DNA of 6,069 bases from Flavipsychrobacter stenotrophus (GTDB lineage: Bacteria; Bacteroidota; Bacteroidia; Chitinophagales; Chitinophagaceae), in NCBI GenBank assembly GCA_947372365.1, contig CANBTK010000134.1:1-6069 (forward strand), in the 5' to 3' direction. Of the stretch, positions 1 to 6,061 are shown piece after piece (within the stretch, counting starts at the first letter, position 1; each line of letters begins with the position of its first letter). Position numbers and translations under genes: made by a program. The notes beneath the pieces are model-generated. The model did no database searches, was not told the DNA's origin, and was given only the letters and a program-made list of their open reading frames with translations.

Positions 1-1
1 T

Positions 2-76
2 TATACCGATAATATCAAGTACATTTTAGACGAAAGCAAGCTGGAAGGGATGAAGAGGTTTTTGGAGATGATATAG
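2..76 (+). CDS. C-terminal end of a gene cut by the window edge; possibly menaquinone enzyme MqnA
   Basis: Reading frame 2 is open from the window edge to a TAG at 74-76 and gives 24 residues that end in KRFLEMI. The stretch is charged and helical, as expected for a folded C-terminus. The pattern of an Asn-Ile/Tyr-x-Leu-Asp-Glu segment followed by a short amphipathic helix resembles, from memory, the C-terminus of Bacteroidota chorismate dehydratase (MqnA), the first enzyme of the futalosine route to menaquinone. That assignment rests on very few residues and is only a suggestion. No canonical terminator follows directly. The next gene is convergent, on the other strand. The coding call is moderately safe; the product is not. 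Confidence 0.45.
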   Translation, partial: YTDNIKYILDESKLEGMKRFLEMI

Positions 77-194
77 GCTATTATGCCAAGGAAATGGGGT
101 GAAAATGGTTTTAAAGCAACTATTCCCGGCTATTGCAGTAATATTATCAAAAGGATAAACAACATATAATTTCCACATCACACACTTTTTACAT

Positions 195-230
195 TTTCAG
201 ACAATTTTTCAGACAATCTTTCAGGCAATT
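195..230. repeat. Three-unit 12-bp tandem repeat
   Basis: Three head-to-tail units occur: TTTCAGACAATT (195-206), TTTCAGACAATC (207-218) and TTTCAGGCAATT (219-230). Units 1 and 2 differ at one base, and unit 3 differs from unit 1 at one base. The repeat lies in non-coding sequence. It could be a small slippage-prone minisatellite or a set of protein-binding sites; the sequence does not decide which. Confidence 0.85.
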
Positions 231-275
231 TTCTTATCCCGAACTCAGGTTATTAAGCCCATTTATTATTGGATA

Positions 276-339
276 GCCCCGATGGGGCATATGGGGTTTT
301 AAATAGGCCTTCCCTACAAACAGGCAGCCCCTATGGGGC
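276..339. repeat. Pair of REP-like GCCCC/GGGGC hairpins
   Basis: Two copies of a 13-base hairpin, GCCCC-GAT-GGGGC (276-288) and GCCCC-TAT-GGGGC (327-339), each have a perfect 5-bp GC stem and a 3-base loop. Their starts are 51 bp apart in otherwise AT-rich sequence. A partial ATGGGG echo lies at 291-296. Paired short GC-rich palindromes between convergent genes are typical of REP/BIME-type elements, which in many bacteria are mobilised by RAYT (TnpA-REP) transposases. No transposase is present here, so the REP assignment is inferred from structure and location. Confidence 0.6.
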
Positions 340-380
340 AATATTCATCATATTGAGAATTAAAAAAACGGGCATTTGCC

Positions 381-420
381 AAACAAAAAGGCTAAAACTC
401 AAAATCTGAGTTTTAGCCTT
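381..420 (-). terminator. Intrinsic terminator of the acyl-CoA dehydrogenase gene
   Basis: A perfect 14-bp stem (388-401 with 407-420) encloses a 5-base loop. Read on the minus strand, the stem is followed by TTTTTGTTT (389 down to 381), a good U-tract. It begins 41 bases past the stop codon of the minus-strand gene. On the + strand the hairpin is followed by a weaker AT-rich tail, so it may also stop incoming + strand transcripts inefficiently. Confidence 0.88.
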
Positions 421-461
421 CAATATATTATTATTTTAATATCTGATTTTGTTATCCCAAC

Positions 462-1604
462 CTACCCTTTCAGCACAGTCCTGCTGATAACGATACGCTG
501 CACTTCGTTGGTGCCTTCGTATATCTGGGTGATTTTCGCATCGCGCATCAGGCGCTCTACGTGGAATTCTTTTACATAGCCATAGCCGCCATGTACCTGT
601 ATTGCCTCGTTGGTAACTTTCTGGGCAATATCAGATGCAAACAGCTTAGCCATAGAAGCTGACAAAGTATAGTCTTTATGCTGGTCTTTTTCCCATGCTG
701 CTTTTAAGCACAACAAACGGGCAGCTTCAATTTCAGTAGCCATATCAGCCAATTTGAAGGCGATTGCCTGATGGTTGCTGATTTCCGTACCGAAAGCTTT
801 ACGCTCTTTAGAATACTTCAAAGCTAATTCATATGCACCACTAGCTATCCCTAAAGCCTGTGCTGCAATGCCTATGCGGCCGCCAGTAAGCACTTTCATT
901 GCGAAAGTGAACCCGAAGCCGTCATCGCCTATGCGGTTAGCCTTAGGCACCTTAACGTCCTGAAACATGATGCTGTGCGTATCGCTACCGCGGATACCCA
1001 GTTTGTTTTCTTTCGCGCCAACAGTTACGCCGGGTGTATTCTTATCTATTATAAGGGCATTGATGCCTTTATGTTTCTTTTCAGGGTAAGTCTGTGCAAT
1101 AACAATGTAGGTAGATGCGCTGTTACCGTTAGTTATCCAGTTTTTTGTACCGTTAACCAGGTAGTAGTCACCCATATCTTCGGCCGTAGTGCGCTGCGAA
1201 GTAGCATCGCTGCCCGCTTCAGGCTCGCTCAGCAGGAAAGCGCCAATTTTCTGGCCGGTTGCCAGTGGCACTAAGTACTGCTGTTTTTGCTCTTCGTTGC
1301 AATAAGTTTCCAGGCCCCAGCAAACCAAAGAATTGTTGACGCTCATACAAACAGAAGCAGATGCATCTATCTTGGAAATTTCTTCCATAGCCAGCACATA
1401 CGACACTGTATCCATGCCCGACCCACCGTATTTAGGGTCAACCATCATACCCATAAAGCCAAGCTCGCCTAATTTCTTAATTTGCTCGGCTGGGAATTTC
1501 TGGTGCTCGTCGCGCTCTATTACACCTGGCAACAATTCGTTTTTTGCGAAGTCGCGTGCTGCTAACTGCACCGCTATATGCTCTTCTGTAAGTTGAAAAT
1601 TCAT
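462..1604 (-). CDS. Acyl-CoA dehydrogenase (short/medium-chain, butyryl-CoA dehydrogenase-like)
   Basis: This cytoplasmic FAD enzyme oxidises an acyl-CoA to the trans-2-enoyl-CoA and passes electrons to electron-transfer flavoprotein, in fatty-acid or branched-chain amino-acid breakdown. The protein has 380 residues, the usual family length, with an N-terminal helical domain, a middle beta domain and a C-terminal helical domain. The flavin/substrate motif SEPEAGSDAT is at about 126-135. The second family signature, starting QVHGGYGY, spans about 336-355 and fits completely. The likely catalytic base is Glu363 in IYEGTNEVQR, the position used by short- and medium-chain enzymes rather than the isovaleryl/long-chain type. 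The ATG at 1604 gives a normal N-terminus with no Shine-Dalgarno, as usual in Bacteroidota. The gene is transcribed alone, with a terminator 41 bp downstream and a divergent neighbour upstream. Exact chain length cannot be read from sequence. Confidence 0.96.
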   Translation of the reverse strand: MNFQLTEEHIAVQLAARDFAKNELLPGVIERDEHQKFPAEQIKKLGELGFMGMMVDPKYGGSGMDTVSYVLAMEEISKIDASASVCMSVNNSLVCWGLETYCNEEQKQQYLVPLATGQKIGAFLLSEPEAGSDATSQRTTAEDMGDYYLVNGTKNWITNGNSASTYIVIAQTYPEKKHKGINALIIDKNTPGVTVGAKENKLGIRGSDTHSIMFQDVKVPKANRIGDDGFGFTFAMKVLTGGRIGIAAQALGIASGAYELALKYSKERKAFGTEISNHQAIAFKLADMATEIEAARLLCLKAAWEKDQHKDYTLSASMAKLFASDIAQKVTNEAIQVHGGYGYVKEFHVERLMRDAKITQIYEGTNEVQRIVISRTVLKG

Positions 1605-1614
1605 AGATTTATTT

Positions 1615-1645
1615 CAAAGATTTACTAATACCGGACGCAAATTAA
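1615..1645 (-). promoter_or_regulatory. Possible promoter(s) of the acyl-CoA dehydrogenase gene
   Basis: On the minus strand, TTAATTTG (1645 to 1638) and AATCTTTG (1622 to 1615) each differ by one base from the Bacteroidota -7 consensus TAnnTTTG. The first would give a leader of roughly 30 bases and the second one of only a few bases. Neither has a convincing TTTG -33 element at the expected distance. One of them probably serves the gene, but the choice is uncertain. Confidence 0.28.
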
Positions 1646-1684
1646 GCCGAAAAAATGAAATTACAGAACTTTGGCTACGTTTCA

Positions 1685-1696
1685 GGGTTTAAACCC
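1685..1696. promoter_or_regulatory. 12-bp perfect palindrome in the divergent intergenic region
   Basis: GGGTTTAAACCC is a perfect 12-bp palindrome about 80 bp upstream of the acyl-CoA dehydrogenase start and 141 bp upstream of the thioredoxin-like gene. Its position between divergent genes would suit an operator for a dimeric repressor. No regulator gene lies nearby and there is no second copy in the window, so function is unproven. Confidence 0.3.
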
Positions 1697-1766
1697 GCTT
1701 TATTGGCTCTTGCCTATGCCCACATGTTCAAATCACGGCAACACTCATTCAATGAAAAAAGCTTGT

Positions 1767-1818
1767 GGCATGAAAATTGACTTAACACCAATAAAAGTAT
1801 TTTTTGGGTTTTCATGCC
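1767..1818. repeat. 10-bp inverted repeat around the -33 region of the thioredoxin-like gene
   Basis: GGCATGAAAA (1767-1776) and its exact reverse complement TTTTCATGCC (1809-1818) are separated by 32 bp. The right arm sits between the putative -33 (1803-1806) and -7 (1825-1832) elements of the downstream promoter. A protein bound there would interfere with or contact RNA polymerase, so it is a candidate operator pair. The predicted transcript starts beyond it, so it is unlikely to act as an RNA hairpin in that mRNA. Confidence 0.45.
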
Positions 1819-1832
1819 TTTACATAAATTTG
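1803..1832 (+). promoter_or_regulatory. Bacteroidota-type promoter of the thioredoxin-like gene
   Basis: A TTTG -33 element (1803-1806) is followed after 18 bp by TAAATTTG (1825-1832), a perfect match to the -7 consensus TAnnTTTG of the Bacteroidota primary sigma factor. Only four bases separate the box from the ATG at 1837. Transcription would therefore start at or within a base or two of the start codon, predicting a leaderless mRNA. Confidence 0.75.
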
Positions 1833-1836
1833 TAAC

Positions 1837-2385
1837 ATGCTTTATAAAGTATTTGCGTTTCTGCTACCTCTTGCCTGTACAGTATTAATGGCTACTGCCC
1901 AAAATGGCGTTGCCCCTCAAAATAAAACCGATTTTACCGCCATTGGCTCGCCTATGCCGCCTTTTATGGCTGTTACCCTAACGCCTTTGAAAACCATTAC
2001 CAACAATAGCGGCACCACCAAAGTGGTTACCGATAAAATGGTAAAAAACAATGCCAACCTGTTTGTAATGATTTTCAATCCTATTTGCGAGCACTGCGAG
2101 GAGCAAACTGCGCTTTTAGAAAAAAACCTGAATTTGTTTAAAAATTCGAAAATTGTACTGATTTGTGGCAAAACATACCGCCAGTACCTGAATAACTTCC
2201 TGCTCATAACTCATAATAAGGACTACCCGGCGATAGAAGTGGGCGTTGACAGCACCGATTTTATTAAGCAAACATTGCTTTACGACCAGTTGCCGCAACT
2301 CAACATTTATAGCCGCGACCGTAAACTTCTAAAAACGTTTTCAGGCTCCACGCCTATTGATTCCTTCAAAAGGTATATAGAATAA
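1837..2385 (+). CDS. Exported thioredoxin-fold protein with CEHC active site
   Basis: The protein has 182 residues. Residues 1-21 form a signal peptide with a hydrophobic core and a likely cleavage at ATA|QN, so the mature protein is probably periplasmic. Cys14 lies inside the signal and does not fit a lipobox. The mature part carries a strand, NLFVMIFNP, leading into the redox pair Cys84-Glu-His-Cys87, and a candidate cis-proline at Pro153 in QLPQLNIY, the arrangement of TlpA/ResA-like and AhpC/TSA-related thiol-disulfide proteins. A further cysteine is at 110. Members of this fold reduce or exchange disulfides of exported proteins; the partner here is unknown. It has its own strong promoter and lies 70 bp upstream of the PurF-like gene, which also has its own promoter, so functional linkage is not implied. 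Product family is fairly sure, substrate unknown. Confidence 0.88.
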   Translation: MLYKVFAFLLPLACTVLMATAQNGVAPQNKTDFTAIGSPMPPFMAVTLTPLKTITNNSGTTKVVTDKMVKNNANLFVMIFNPICEHCEEQTALLEKNLNLFKNSKIVLICGKTYRQYLNNFLLITHNKDYPAIEVGVDSTDFIKQTLLYDQLPQLNIYSRDRKLLKTFSGSTPIDSFKRYIE

Positions 2386-2440
2386 ATTCATTTTATTCAC
2401 TTTCAGGCAAAACTGGCGTGCACAAATTAACCAATTCCAT

Positions 2441-2448
2441 TACCTTTG
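2441..2448 (+). promoter_or_regulatory. -7 promoter element of the PurF-like gene
   Basis: TACCTTTG matches the Bacteroidota -7 consensus TAnnTTTG exactly and ends seven bases before the ATG at 2456. No clear TTTG lies at the -33 distance; the best is a GTG around 2418-2420. The predicted leader is only about 0-5 bases. This indicates that the gene is transcribed on its own as well as possibly by readthrough from the upstream gene. Confidence 0.65.
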
Positions 2449-2455
2449 CACCCTC

Positions 2456-4303
2456 ATGTCTGACGCAATACAGCACGAATGCGGCGTAGCTTATATACGC
2501 CTTTTGAAACCACTTTCTTACTACCACGTAAAATACGGCACCGCGGTATATGGCCTTAACAAGCTATATCTGCTTATGGAAAAACAGCATAACCGGGGGC
2601 AGGATGGCGCCGGTATTGCATCCGTAAAACTGGATGTGGCCCCGGGGCACCAGAATATGTACCGGTACCGTGTGGGCGGCCAGCAGGCGATAGCCCAGAT
2701 TTTCCAGAACATAAGCCAGGAGGTAAGCGACCTTGAAAAAGAATACCCTGACGTAATGCAGCATCCCGGCTTTATGAAGGGCTATATGCGTTTTGCGGCC
2801 GAAATACTGCTGGGGCACCTGCGCTACGGCACACAGGGTAAAAACAATGTAGAGTTTTGCCACCCGTTCATAAAACCACACATGAACCCCACCAGGAACC
2901 TGGCAATGGCAGGCAACTTTAACCTGGTGAATACTGACGAACTGTTTGCCAAACTGGCGCTGCACCCCACCAATAATATGCGGGAAAGCGACCTTGGCGC
3001 TATGATTGAAACCATACACCACTATTTATGCAAGGCGGATGATGAAAACCCTGCCTCGCTGGATATAGTGAACATCCTCAAAAAATCGACTGTGCAATTT
3101 GATGGCGGCTATGTATTCAGCGGCCTTGTAGGTAATGGCGATAGCTTCGTAATGCGCGACGCCAATGGCATTCGCCCTTGTTACTATTATAAAGATGATG
3201 AAGTTGTTGTAGCCGCTTCAGAGCGCGCTGCTATTATGACGGCCTTCAACGTTACCCAGAAACAGATTATAAAACTGTTACCGGGCCACGCTATTATTGT
3301 AAAGGCCGATGGCACCTTCAGCGATGTAGAGATACTGGAACCCCGCAAGCTTGCCGCCTGCAGCTTTGAGCGTATCTATTTTAGCCGTGGCAGCGACCCT
3401 GATATTTACAGGGAGCGTATGCAGCTGGGCCGCAACCTTGCCGACACTGTTTTAAAGTCGCTTGACTACCACCTGAAGCATACCATTGTTTCCTTTATAC
3501 CTAATACTGCCGAAATAGCGTTCTATGGGCTTATAAAGGGGCTGGAAGACTACCTGAAGGATATTACCCTGGAAAGGATAATGGCGCGCAAGGACAGCAT
3601 TACCCACGACGAAATGAAGGAGCTGGTGTACCGCCGGGTGCGCATAGAAAAAATAGCCATTAAAGATGCCAAGCTCCGCACCTTTATAACCGAAGATGCC
3701 TCGCGCAACGAAATGGTGCAGCACGTTTATGATATCACCTATGGCACTGTAGAGCGTGGCGTTGATACCCTTGTGGTAATAGACGATTCTATTGTAAGGG
3801 GCACTACGCTTAAGGAGAGTATTATTAAAATGCTGGACCGCCTTGGGCCTAAGCGCATTATAATAGTATCGTCGGCACCGCAGATACGCTACCCCGACTG
3901 CTATGGCATAGACATGAGCAAGATGGGCGATTTCATTGCCTTCCAGGCAGCGGTTGGCTTGCTTAAAGACAATGGCCATTCAGCGCTGCTGACTGACACC
4001 TATAACAAGTGTAAAGCAGCTGAAGCCAATGGCACACTGGACGAAGAAAACTTTGTAAAAGGCATTTACGACCCATTTACTGCCGAACAGATAAGCGCCA
4101 AAATTGCACAAATGCTGCGCCATAAGGACGTACATACCCAGGTTGACGTTATTTACCAGTCAATAGAAGGCCTGTATGATGCCTGCCCGCATAATACCGG
4201 CGACTGGTACTTTACCGGCAACTACCCTACCAGGGGCGGCAACCGTGTAGCCAACCGCGCCTACATTAACTATATGGAACAGAAAGAAGGCAGGGGTTAT
4301 TAA
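2456..4303 (+). CDS. Long PurF-type amidophosphoribosyltransferase (class II glutamine amidotransferase + PRTase)
   Basis: PurF enzymes use glutamine-derived ammonia and PRPP to make phosphoribosylamine, the first step of purine synthesis, in the cytoplasm. The N-terminal Ntn glutaminase domain (about 9-297) has the ECGV nucleophile at Cys9, implying removal of an 8-residue propeptide, then QHNRGQDGAG (44-53), GHLRYGTQG (120-128) and DANGIRP (235-241). The phosphoribosyltransferase domain (about 300-520) has FERIYFSRGSD (304-314), RTFI (408-411), the PRPP loop VVIDDSIVRGTT (440-451) and YGID (483-486). At 615 residues it is over 100 longer than the usual PurF of about 470-510. The extra length includes a charged helical segment around 364-405 and a longer C-terminus. 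The canonical HNGN motif reads MAGNFN (151-156). It matches, from memory, a second long PurF-like family in Bacteroidota, so it may be a paralogue beside a canonical purF elsewhere. Family is sure; exact reaction less so. Confidence 0.92.
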   Translation: MSDAIQHECGVAYIRLLKPLSYYHVKYGTAVYGLNKLYLLMEKQHNRGQDGAGIASVKLDVAPGHQNMYRYRVGGQQAIAQIFQNISQEVSDLEKEYPDVMQHPGFMKGYMRFAAEILLGHLRYGTQGKNNVEFCHPFIKPHMNPTRNLAMAGNFNLVNTDELFAKLALHPTNNMRESDLGAMIETIHHYLCKADDENPASLDIVNILKKSTVQFDGGYVFSGLVGNGDSFVMRDANGIRPCYYYKDDEVVVAASERAAIMTAFNVTQKQIIKLLPGHAIIVKADGTFSDVEILEPRKLAACSFERIYFSRGSDPDIYRERMQLGRNLADTVLKSLDYHLKHTIVSFIPNTAEIAFYGLIKGLEDYLKDITLERIMARKDSITHDEMKELVYRRVRIEKIAIKDAKLRTFITEDASRNEMVQHVYDITYGTVERGVDTLVVIDDSIVRGTTLKESIIKMLDRLGPKRIIIVSSAPQIRYPDCYGIDMSKMGDFIAFQAAVGLLKDNGHSALLTDTYNKCKAAEANGTLDEENFVKGIYDPFTAEQISAKIAQMLRHKDVHTQVDVIYQSIEGLYDACPHNTGDWYFTGNYPTRGGNRVANRAYINYMEQKEGRGY

Positions 4304-4313
4304 AAAGTGAAAA

Positions 4314-4339
4314 AATAAAAAGTATAGGGCCTTTTTATT
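4314..4339 (+). terminator. AT-rich hairpin after the PurF-like gene, weak terminator candidate
   Basis: AATAAAAAG (4314-4322) pairs perfectly with CTTTTTATT (4331-4339) around an 8-base loop, starting 10 bases past the stop codon. The T-run lies inside the stem rather than after it, and the stem is almost all A-U, so termination would be inefficient if it occurs. Confidence 0.3.
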
Positions 4340-4386
4340 GCAAATACCGGGCTAGGAAATACATAGGAAATAAAGTATCTTGTACC

Positions 4387-4439
4387 GCCCTCAGGGCAAA
4401 ATTACAATAGCGAAGGCAATAGCCTTCGCTATTGTAATT
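4387..4439. other. Short GC hairpin followed by an 18-bp perfect hairpin between genes
   Basis: GCCC-TCA-GGGC (4387-4397) is a small hairpin resembling the REP-like units at 276-339. Directly after it, 4400-4417 pairs perfectly with 4422-4439 (18 bp) around the loop AATA, including the GC-rich core AGCGAAGGC. On the + strand the following bases (GATACTC) lack a T-tract. On the minus strand only TTTT follows, partly within the stem. It could be a terminator or processing barrier for the PurF-like transcript, a leader structure for the next gene 32 bp downstream, or a palindromic repeat unit. Confidence 0.55.
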
Positions 4440-4471
4440 GATACTCAACCTATAAATATTTTCACAACTGA

Positions 4472-6061
4472 ATGATAAAACAACCTGCCAAGCTGGCTAA
4501 AATAGCCACACTGGCTTCCTTAACCTTCCTGGTTGGCATAGGGCTGGTAATGGCTGTATTTGAGGTTAGGCCCTTCTGGGTTGATGAGTGGCGCATTATC
4601 TACAATCTTAAAACCAAGGGGCATGCCGCACTCTGGGGGCCGCTTGATTTTATGCAGCAATTCCCAAGGGTTTACCTGCAGGCCATGAAGGGCATTACCA
4701 GTGCTTTTGGCTACAGCTACAGTTCGCTGCGGCTGCCTTCTTTCTTAGTGGGCACAGCAGCGCTAGCTTTTTGTTACAGGCTCATGCTAAAAATTTACCC
4801 CAATGGAAATGCAGTAAGATTCCTTTTTGTCCTCATACTGGCGTCATCGCACACATTTGTAGCCTATTTCGTACAGTGCAAGCAATACACCATGGATATC
4901 TTCCTGAGCCTGGTTGCTTTGTGGCAATTGCTACAGTTACTGCAACTCAAAGTGCAAAATGGGATGCCCTTGTGGCGCTATTGCCTGCTCTGTATCACTT
5001 TTGTAGTATCTCCGTTTTTCAGCTACTCCTACCCAATATTGGCAGTACCCATATTGGCCATTGCCATATTGCAAACGGCGGCCTATAAACCAATGGCTGC
5101 TGGCGGCCCTGCCAAAAGTACCTTTGTAATAAAACTCTGGCTGCCCCTGCTGCTTTGCCTTGTTAGCATGGGGGTATTCTATACCTTAGACGCCGCCCAG
5201 CTAATGAAGGATAATGGCATGAAGTCCTTCTGGGAATCAATGATGATGCGCAATGGTTTTAGCCTGCCACATTTTCTGCAAAGCTTCTATCTTATATTCG
5301 CCAATGTAGGCTCGGGGCTTTTGTTTGGGTTAATTTTCGGCATTACAGGTATTGCGGCCTTTGCATTGGCCATTAGTAACTACATCGGCAACTACCGCGT
5401 GGCCATGCATGACACAGGGGCACAGCTAAGGCTTTATGCGGTATTGCTCATAGGCACCATCCTGCTTTTATTTGTGGCAGGTAGGCTGCCCATTGGCGAG
5501 CCAAGGCTCAACAGCTATTCAGTAGCTGCAATAGCTATTCTTATCATCTATTTGCTTGAAACTGTTTTGAAATCGCCCAAAGCAGCGAAAGCCGTTGTAG
5601 CGCTTACAGTAATCCTGTTCCTGGGCACTATAGGCAACATTATCAATAGCCCGGTTAAAAGCCTTGTGAGCAGCGAGCACCGCAAAACACTGGCTATTTA
5701 CAGGGTACTTACCGCAGCTATACAAACTGCACAAGCAAAAGGCCTGCCGTTACTGGTAACGTCTGCCGCCGGTTACCCCGACGAAAAAGTAATTAACTTC
5801 CCCCTTTCCAGCATAAGGGCGGGTGTACTATGCTTCCCTCCCGGCTACGAGGCAAGCCTGCACTTTAACGCGCCTGATGATATGCCTGCCGACTGGGTGC
5901 TCAAAACCTTACCCGCCTACAAAATGGGTGGTAGCCCTGTATATGCCATTGACAATATTAACAATGCGAGCGGCTACCTGGCCAAAATACCGGGCAACTA
6001 TGCATTGGCAGTTGCAGTAAATGATACTTGCTATAAAATAGTGGCCAGATTAGCGCACTAA
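4472..6061 (+). CDS. Polytopic membrane protein, probable GT39/ArnT-like (GT-C fold) glycosyltransferase
   Basis: The protein has 529 residues with about ten or eleven hydrophobic segments, roughly at 10-30, 89-106, 116-134, 140-158, 168-182, 185-203, 218-238, 270-300, 319-337, 347-364 and 371-389, followed by a soluble C-terminal domain (about 395-529). The first extracytoplasmic loop carries FWVDEW with Asp38-Glu39, the acidic motif of GT-C enzymes that take sugar from a polyprenyl-phosphate donor. SLRLPSFLVG (85-94) and QYTMDIFLSL (138-147) also match the pattern of the GT39/PMT group. Such enzymes act at the outer face of the inner membrane on lipid A, polymer or protein acceptors; the acceptor here is unknown. 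The ATG at 4472 puts the first membrane helix right after a short basic N-terminus. No good promoter or Shine-Dalgarno is visible. It lies 168 bp after the PurF-like gene and is not clearly co-transcribed. General class is likely, specificity unknown. Confidence 0.8.
   Translation: MIKQPAKLAKIATLASLTFLVGIGLVMAVFEVRPFWVDEWRIIYNLKTKGHAALWGPLDFMQQFPRVYLQAMKGITSAFGYSYSSLRLPSFLVGTAALAFCYRLMLKIYPNGNAVRFLFVLILASSHTFVAYFVQCKQYTMDIFLSLVALWQLLQLLQLKVQNGMPLWRYCLLCITFVVSPFFSYSYPILAVPILAIAILQTAAYKPMAAGGPAKSTFVIKLWLPLLLCLVSMGVFYTLDAAQLMKDNGMKSFWESMMMRNGFSLPHFLQSFYLIFANVGSGLLFGLIFGITGIAAFALAISNYIGNYRVAMHDTGAQLRLYAVLLIGTILLLFVAGRLPIGEPRLNSYSVAAIAILIIYLLETVLKSPKAAKAVVALTVILFLGTIGNIINSPVKSLVSSEHRKTLAIYRVLTAAIQTAQAKGLPLLVTSAAGYPDEKVINFPLSSIRAGVLCFPPGYEASLHFNAPDDMPADWVLKTLPAYKMGGSPVYAIDNINNASGYLAKIPGNYALAVAVNDTCYKIVARLAH

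Larger units (their letters stand above)
77..461. other. Convergent intergenic region, 385 bp, no gene recognised
   Basis: This AT-rich stretch lies between the stop of the + strand fragment and the stop of the minus-strand acyl-CoA dehydrogenase. It contains, in order, a three-unit 12-bp tandem repeat (195-230), two REP-like hairpins (276-288 and 327-339) and an intrinsic terminator (388-420). The only short open frames are a 28-codon ATG frame at 83-169 and a frame running through the tandem repeat. Neither has a start context or sequence that supports coding. No tRNA or recognisable ncRNA was seen. Confidence 0.7.

Noticed and set aside
83..169. 28-codon ATG open frame starting 7 bases after the first stop codon
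   Set aside because: It is short, has no recognisable domain, is followed directly by repeat-rich non-coding DNA, and has no promoter-like element. It is probably chance.
376..579. + strand open frame across the terminator and the end of the acyl-CoA dehydrogenase gene
   Set aside because: It overlaps a strong terminator hairpin and a well-supported antisense gene. The translation is low-complexity with no family resemblance.
2564..3022. Long minus-strand open frame (152 codons) inside the PurF-like gene
   Set aside because: It lies opposite conserved PurF motifs and its translation looks like a reverse-complement shadow. It has no promoter of its own.
3452..3979. Minus-strand open frame of 175 codons opposite the PRPP-binding domain
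   Set aside because: The opposite strand encodes DDSIVRGTT and RTFI, which fully explain the sequence. The antisense protein shows no domain.
1837..4303. Thioredoxin-like and PurF-like genes as a dedicated two-gene redox-regulated system
   Set aside because: Same strand and only 70 bp apart, but the second gene has its own perfect -7 box and nothing in the sequence links the functions. Adjacency alone is not enough.
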